Source: Aquificaceae bacterium
GTDB taxonomy: Bacteria; Aquificota; Aquificia; Aquificales; Aquificaceae
Assembly: GCA_015490215.1 (NCBI GenBank)
Contig: WFYH01000189.1
Span: forward strand, 1 to 5,605
Direction of reading: 5' to 3'
DNA length: 5,605 bases
This document shows positions 5,002 through 5,605 of the stretch, piece after piece. Position 1 is the stretch's first letter, and every line of letters starts with the position of its first letter. Made by a program: the position numbers and the translations under genes. The notes below the pieces were generated by a model that had not been told where the DNA came from, did no database searches, and saw only the letters and a list, made by a program, of their open reading frames with translations.

Positions 5002-5605
5002 ATGGATGAAAGGGAAGAGTTTTTAAAACTCACTCAGATAATTTCCACTACAGCAAGCGCAACCACTGAGCTTTTAGATCCTGAGTTATTATCCAACCTT
5101 GATGAGATATTCGGCGGTATTTTGGAAAAGCTGAACGGGTTTTTTAAGAAAGTTGAAAAGAGCTTTAAGGACTTTGTAGTTTTTGAAAGGTATATAACCT
5201 GTGCCCATACGAGGGATATAGGATACAGTATGAAAAATATACCTGAAGAGGTAAGGGAACGGGTTTGGGAGCTAAGAGAAAATACAGAAGTGTGCGCCTT
5301 TACAGGTGAAGAATGTCTTTGTAAGAAATCCTCCGAATACCTAAAAAACCGCTTTTTAGAAAAGGTAAAGACCATAGCGGGAATGGGTAAACAAGTTCAT
5401 GATGATTCTCGCGGGCTGAGAAAAGGGCTTGAGATGCTTGAAGAAGAGATAGAAATGCTAACCTACAGCGTGAATAAGATAAGGGAAATTGCGGAAGTTA
5501 TAGAGATGGTAGCCCTCAACGCTTACATAGAAGCGGCACGCCTCGGGGAACAGGGCAGGGGCTTTAAAGTTATAGCGGATGAAGTCAGAAAAGCTTCTAT
5601 GAGAA
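5002..5605 (+). CDS. Soluble chemoreceptor with N-terminal Cys/His cluster, 3' end outside window
   Basis: The first 201 residues of a second MCP-type protein are visible. The signalling tip is near-canonical: [20 protein letters not shown] (171-190) followed by IADEVRKAS. No transmembrane segment precedes it, so it looks cytoplasmic. The N-terminal region (1-124) does not match any sensor domain I recognise. It holds C67-x-H69 and C98, C105 and C107, spaced as a possible metal, iron-sulfur or thiol-redox site. The helix before the tip is short (about 110-180), compared with about 145 residues per arm in the tandem receptor. The start at 5002 is the first ATG after an in-frame stop (4993-4995). 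AGGGAG lies very close (2 nt spacer), so the ribosome binding site is imperfect. It begins 29 nt after the triple-CheW gene, in the same probable operon. The rest of the hairpin lies beyond the right edge. Confidence 0.85.
   Translation, partial: MDEREEFLKLTQIISTTASATTELLDPELLSNLDEIFGGILEKLNGFFKKVEKSFKDFVVFERYITCAHTRDIGYSMKNIPEEVRERVWELRENTEVCAFTGEECLCKKSSEYLKNRFLEKVKTIAGMGKQVHDDSRGLRKGLEMLEEEIEMLTYSVNKIREIAEVIEMVALNAYIEAARLGEQGRGFKVIADEVRKASMR

Noticed and set aside
5034..5375. A 113-codon minus-strand frame opposite the second receptor
   Set aside because: No recognisable protein features, and the plus strand is coding with a clear MCP tip downstream in the same frame.

Overview
The window looks like a piece of a thermophilic, flagellated, diderm bacterial chromosome. 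The Aquificota (Hydrogenobacter/Thermocrinis-like) are my best guess, with modest confidence. The reasons are a P-ring assembly protein (FlgA) tail at the left edge, Glu/Lys-rich proteins, frequent AGG/AGA arginine and ATA isoleucine codons, very tight gene packing and GGAGG-type ribosome binding sites. No database search was possible, so the taxonomic call is an inference.

Left part (1-1101). The end of flgA is followed 19 nt downstream by a two-gene MNT nucleotidyltransferase/HEPN module. Its reading frames overlap by 10 nt, and both signature motifs are intact (GSX10DXD in the first protein, RX4HXY in the second). A small membrane-anchored coiled-coil protein is encoded on the opposite strand and runs convergently into the 3' end of the HEPN gene. 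Positions 1102-1288 are a short intergenic stretch with a candidate extended -10 promoter, a small inverted repeat and a doubtful 17-22 codon ORF.

Right part (1289-5605). Four co-directional signalling genes form a probable operon with gaps of 52, 11 and 29 nt. They are a CheY-like receiver domain lacking the usual acidic pair and lysine, a 629-residue soluble chemoreceptor with two complete signalling hairpins in one chain, a 459-residue protein of three CheW domains, and the start of a second soluble chemoreceptor with a Cys/His cluster ahead of its signalling tip. The last gene runs off the right edge.

How they may work together (inference). Neither receptor shows a transmembrane segment or a recognised ligand-binding domain in the part visible, so this looks like a cytoplasmic chemosensory assembly. 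The double-hairpin receptor has one near-canonical tip and one divergent tip. The triple CheW could bridge several receptor or CheA partners. An internal ATG with a strong Shine-Dalgarno sequence could also release the third CheW domain as a free protein. No cheA, cheB, cheR or functional cheY lies in the window, so the kinase must be encoded elsewhere. The unusual multi-tip receptor plus multi-CheW pairing is the most interesting content here.
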